From assembly GCA_963697365.1 (NCBI GenBank), contig CAVONT010000008.1:124001-188000 (forward strand): DNA of 64,000 bases, given 5' to 3'. Source of the DNA: CAIXZV01 sp963697365 (GTDB taxonomy: Bacteria; Chloroflexota; Limnocylindria; Limnocylindrales; CSP1-4). The position numbers and the translations under genes were made by a program. The notes under the pieces are model-generated. The model did not search any database, had not been told where the DNA came from, and saw only the letters and a program-made list of their open reading frames with translations. Each line of letters begins with the position of its first letter. Position 1 is the first letter of the stretch. Positions 62,970 through 64,000 of the stretch are shown piece by piece.

Positions 62970-64000
62970 GTGACCTTCCCGCACCTCCGGCTTCGTGACG
63001 AGGCCGCCCCGCTGCTCGACCTGCCGTGGGAACGGCCGCTTGCGGACTGGGACGACGCAGACCTCCAGTTCCGACAGCTGCCGGTCGGCCCGTCGCGGCA
63101 TCTCGTGCGGTTCCTCGTGTCCAGCGGAGTGGTGTACGCGCTCAAGGAGCTGCCCGCTCCCGTGGCCGAGCGTGAGTACGACGCACTGCGGGCGCTTGAG
63201 GACGCCTCCCTGCCCGCCGTCCGGGCCATCGGCCTCGCCCGTCGGCCGAGCGATGGCGAGGCGGTGCTCGTCACCGAGTACCTGCGCCACTCGATGCAGT
63301 ACCGGCGCCTGCTCATGCGCTTGCGCCAGATCTCGCCCGGCTACGTGGACAGGCTCCTCGACGCAATGACGCTCCTCCTCGTGGACCTCCACCGGAGCGG
63401 CGTCTACTGGGGTGACTGCTCGCTCGCCAACACGCTGTTCCGGCGCGACGGCGACCGGATCCAGGCCTTCCTCGTGGATGCCGAGACAACGGAGATCCAC
63501 CCCTCGCTGTCCGACGGCCAGCGTTCGTTCGACCTCGACATCCTCGTCGAGAACGTGGCGTTCGGCCTCGCCGACCTCGCCCTGTACCTGGGCGATCCTG
63601 GCGGGGTCGACGTGGCCATCGACCTGGCGGAGTCCGTGCGGGGCAGGTACCACGCTGTCTGGCGTGAGCTCCACGACCAGCCGGAGCTGGTCCCAGGCGA
63701 TCGCCGCGCGATCCGATCACGGCTGAGGCGCCTCAACGACCTCGGCTTCTCGGTCGATCTCCAGGTGGACCCGGTGGCCGGCGGGCGCAAGGTGCGGCTG
63801 CGCACGTCGGTGACGACGCGCCGGTTCCATGCCAACGAGCTCGAGCGTCGCACACGTCTCCGGGCGCTCGAGGGCCAGGCGAGGATCCTGCTCAACGACC
63901 TGGCCGAGTACCACGCCTGGCTCGAGCACTTCGAGCGGCGGGGGGTCGAAGCCGATGATGCTGCGGATCGCTGGCTCCGGGAGGTGTACCGCCCCACGCT
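62970..64000 (+). CDS. DUF4032 kinase-fold protein, runs off the window
   Basis: 343 residues visible from GTG 62970, with no stop before 64000. VSSGVVYALKELPAPVAERE has the Lys of a kinase-like N-lobe. LVTEYLRHSMQYRRLLMRLR is a hinge-like part. LLVDLHRSGVYWGDCSLANT resembles the catalytic loop (D and N), and RIQAFLVDAETTEIHP the metal Asp. RSFDLDILVENVAFGLADLA, then VTTRRFHANELERRTRLRAL are typical of DUF4032 proteins of actinobacteria and Chloroflexota. The fold is close to lipopolysaccharide-kinase/RIO-type kinases. Substrate unknown. The C-terminus lies outside the window. Confidence 0.8.
   Translation, partial: MTFPHLRLRDEAAPLLDLPWERPLADWDDADLQFRQLPVGPSRHLVRFLVSSGVVYALKELPAPVAEREYDALRALEDASLPAVRAIGLARRPSDGEAVLVTEYLRHSMQYRRLLMRLRQISPGYVDRLLDAMTLLLVDLHRSGVYWGDCSLANTLFRRDGDRIQAFLVDAETTEIHPSLSDGQRSFDLDILVENVAFGLADLALYLGDPGGVDVAIDLAESVRGRYHAVWRELHDQPELVPGDRRAIRSRLRRLNDLGFSVDLQVDPVAGGRKVRLRTSVTTRRFHANELERRTRLRALEGQARILLNDLAEYHAWLEHFERRGVEADDAADRWLREVYRPT

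Noticed and set aside
58255..63316. Long minus-strand frames (818 and 835 codons) over the methyltransferase and GNAT genes
   Set aside because: Both run antisense to genes with SAM and acetyl-CoA motifs and show Arg/Pro/Ser-rich shadow composition.

Overview
The window comes from a very GC-rich, probably monoderm bacterium. The signs are a sortase, predicted signal peptides without outer-membrane proteins, and many GTG starts. There is also a recurring TAnnnT promoter box that often sits only 6-7 nt from a start codon, which suggests leaderless mRNAs. The gene set (MoxR/DUF58/VWA operon with an ABC-2 exporter, HoxEFUYH hydrogenase, 2-oxoacid dehydrogenase operon, DUF1015, DUF4032) fits an uncultivated Chloroflexota lineage (Limnocylindria-like) or a deep actinobacterial relative. 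This placement is inference; no 16S rRNA or ribosomal protein gene is present. Two tRNA genes (Glu-CTC, Arg-TCT) are present. I see no CRISPR array, intact insertion sequence or prophage.

Layout. 0-3.7 kb: the tail of a MEMO1-family gene, then two related cell-surface SGNH/acyltransferase genes. 3.8-8.0 kb: two ECF sigma factors, each translationally overlapped by a membrane protein that is probably its regulator. 8.1-12.2 kb: mutY, then a badly frameshifted block (DUF1810, NnrE, a small membrane protein, GlpD). 12.4-18.6 kb: a zinc-ribbon protein, then a 2-oxoacid dehydrogenase operon (E3, E1alpha, E1beta, a small DUF1801-like protein, E2). 18.7-22.2 kb: a membrane protein, lipoyl synthase, an adenosine-deaminase-like enzyme and a SufR-like Fe-S regulator. 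22.3-37.0 kb, minus strand: a sortase and an eight-gene, largely overlapping operon made of an exported membrane protein, ABC ATPase, ABC permease, a coiled-coil protein with a long Gly-Gln tract, MoxR, DUF58 and two VWA proteins. 37.3-45.5 kb: DUF1015, a hydrolase-fold protein without its serine, tRNA-Glu, a DUF1611/enolase-superfamily pair (D-glutamate route), small unknowns, a solitary DNA methyltransferase and tRNA-Arg. 45.7-51.4 kb: hoxEFUYH, a maturation protease and hypA in one overlapping operon. 51.4-64 kb: an HTH protein, a phospholipase-C-like exoprotein, an aminotransferase, an acyl-CoA dehydrogenase, a glutaminase-STAS-cNMP fusion, an EamA transporter, a methyltransferase, two GNAT genes flanking an unknown, and a DUF4032 kinase-like gene that runs off the end.

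How the genes work together. Lipoyl synthase lies just downstream of the lipoate-dependent dehydrogenase genes. The Hox complex would couple H2 to NAD(H), with its own endopeptidase and nickel chaperone. The MoxR cluster looks like one envelope machine: AAA+ ATPase, VWA adaptors, exporter and a surface polymer-like protein. Single-base indels break about a fifth of the genes, often in G or C runs. Most are best read as residual assembly errors, so affected genes are described as they would read when repaired.
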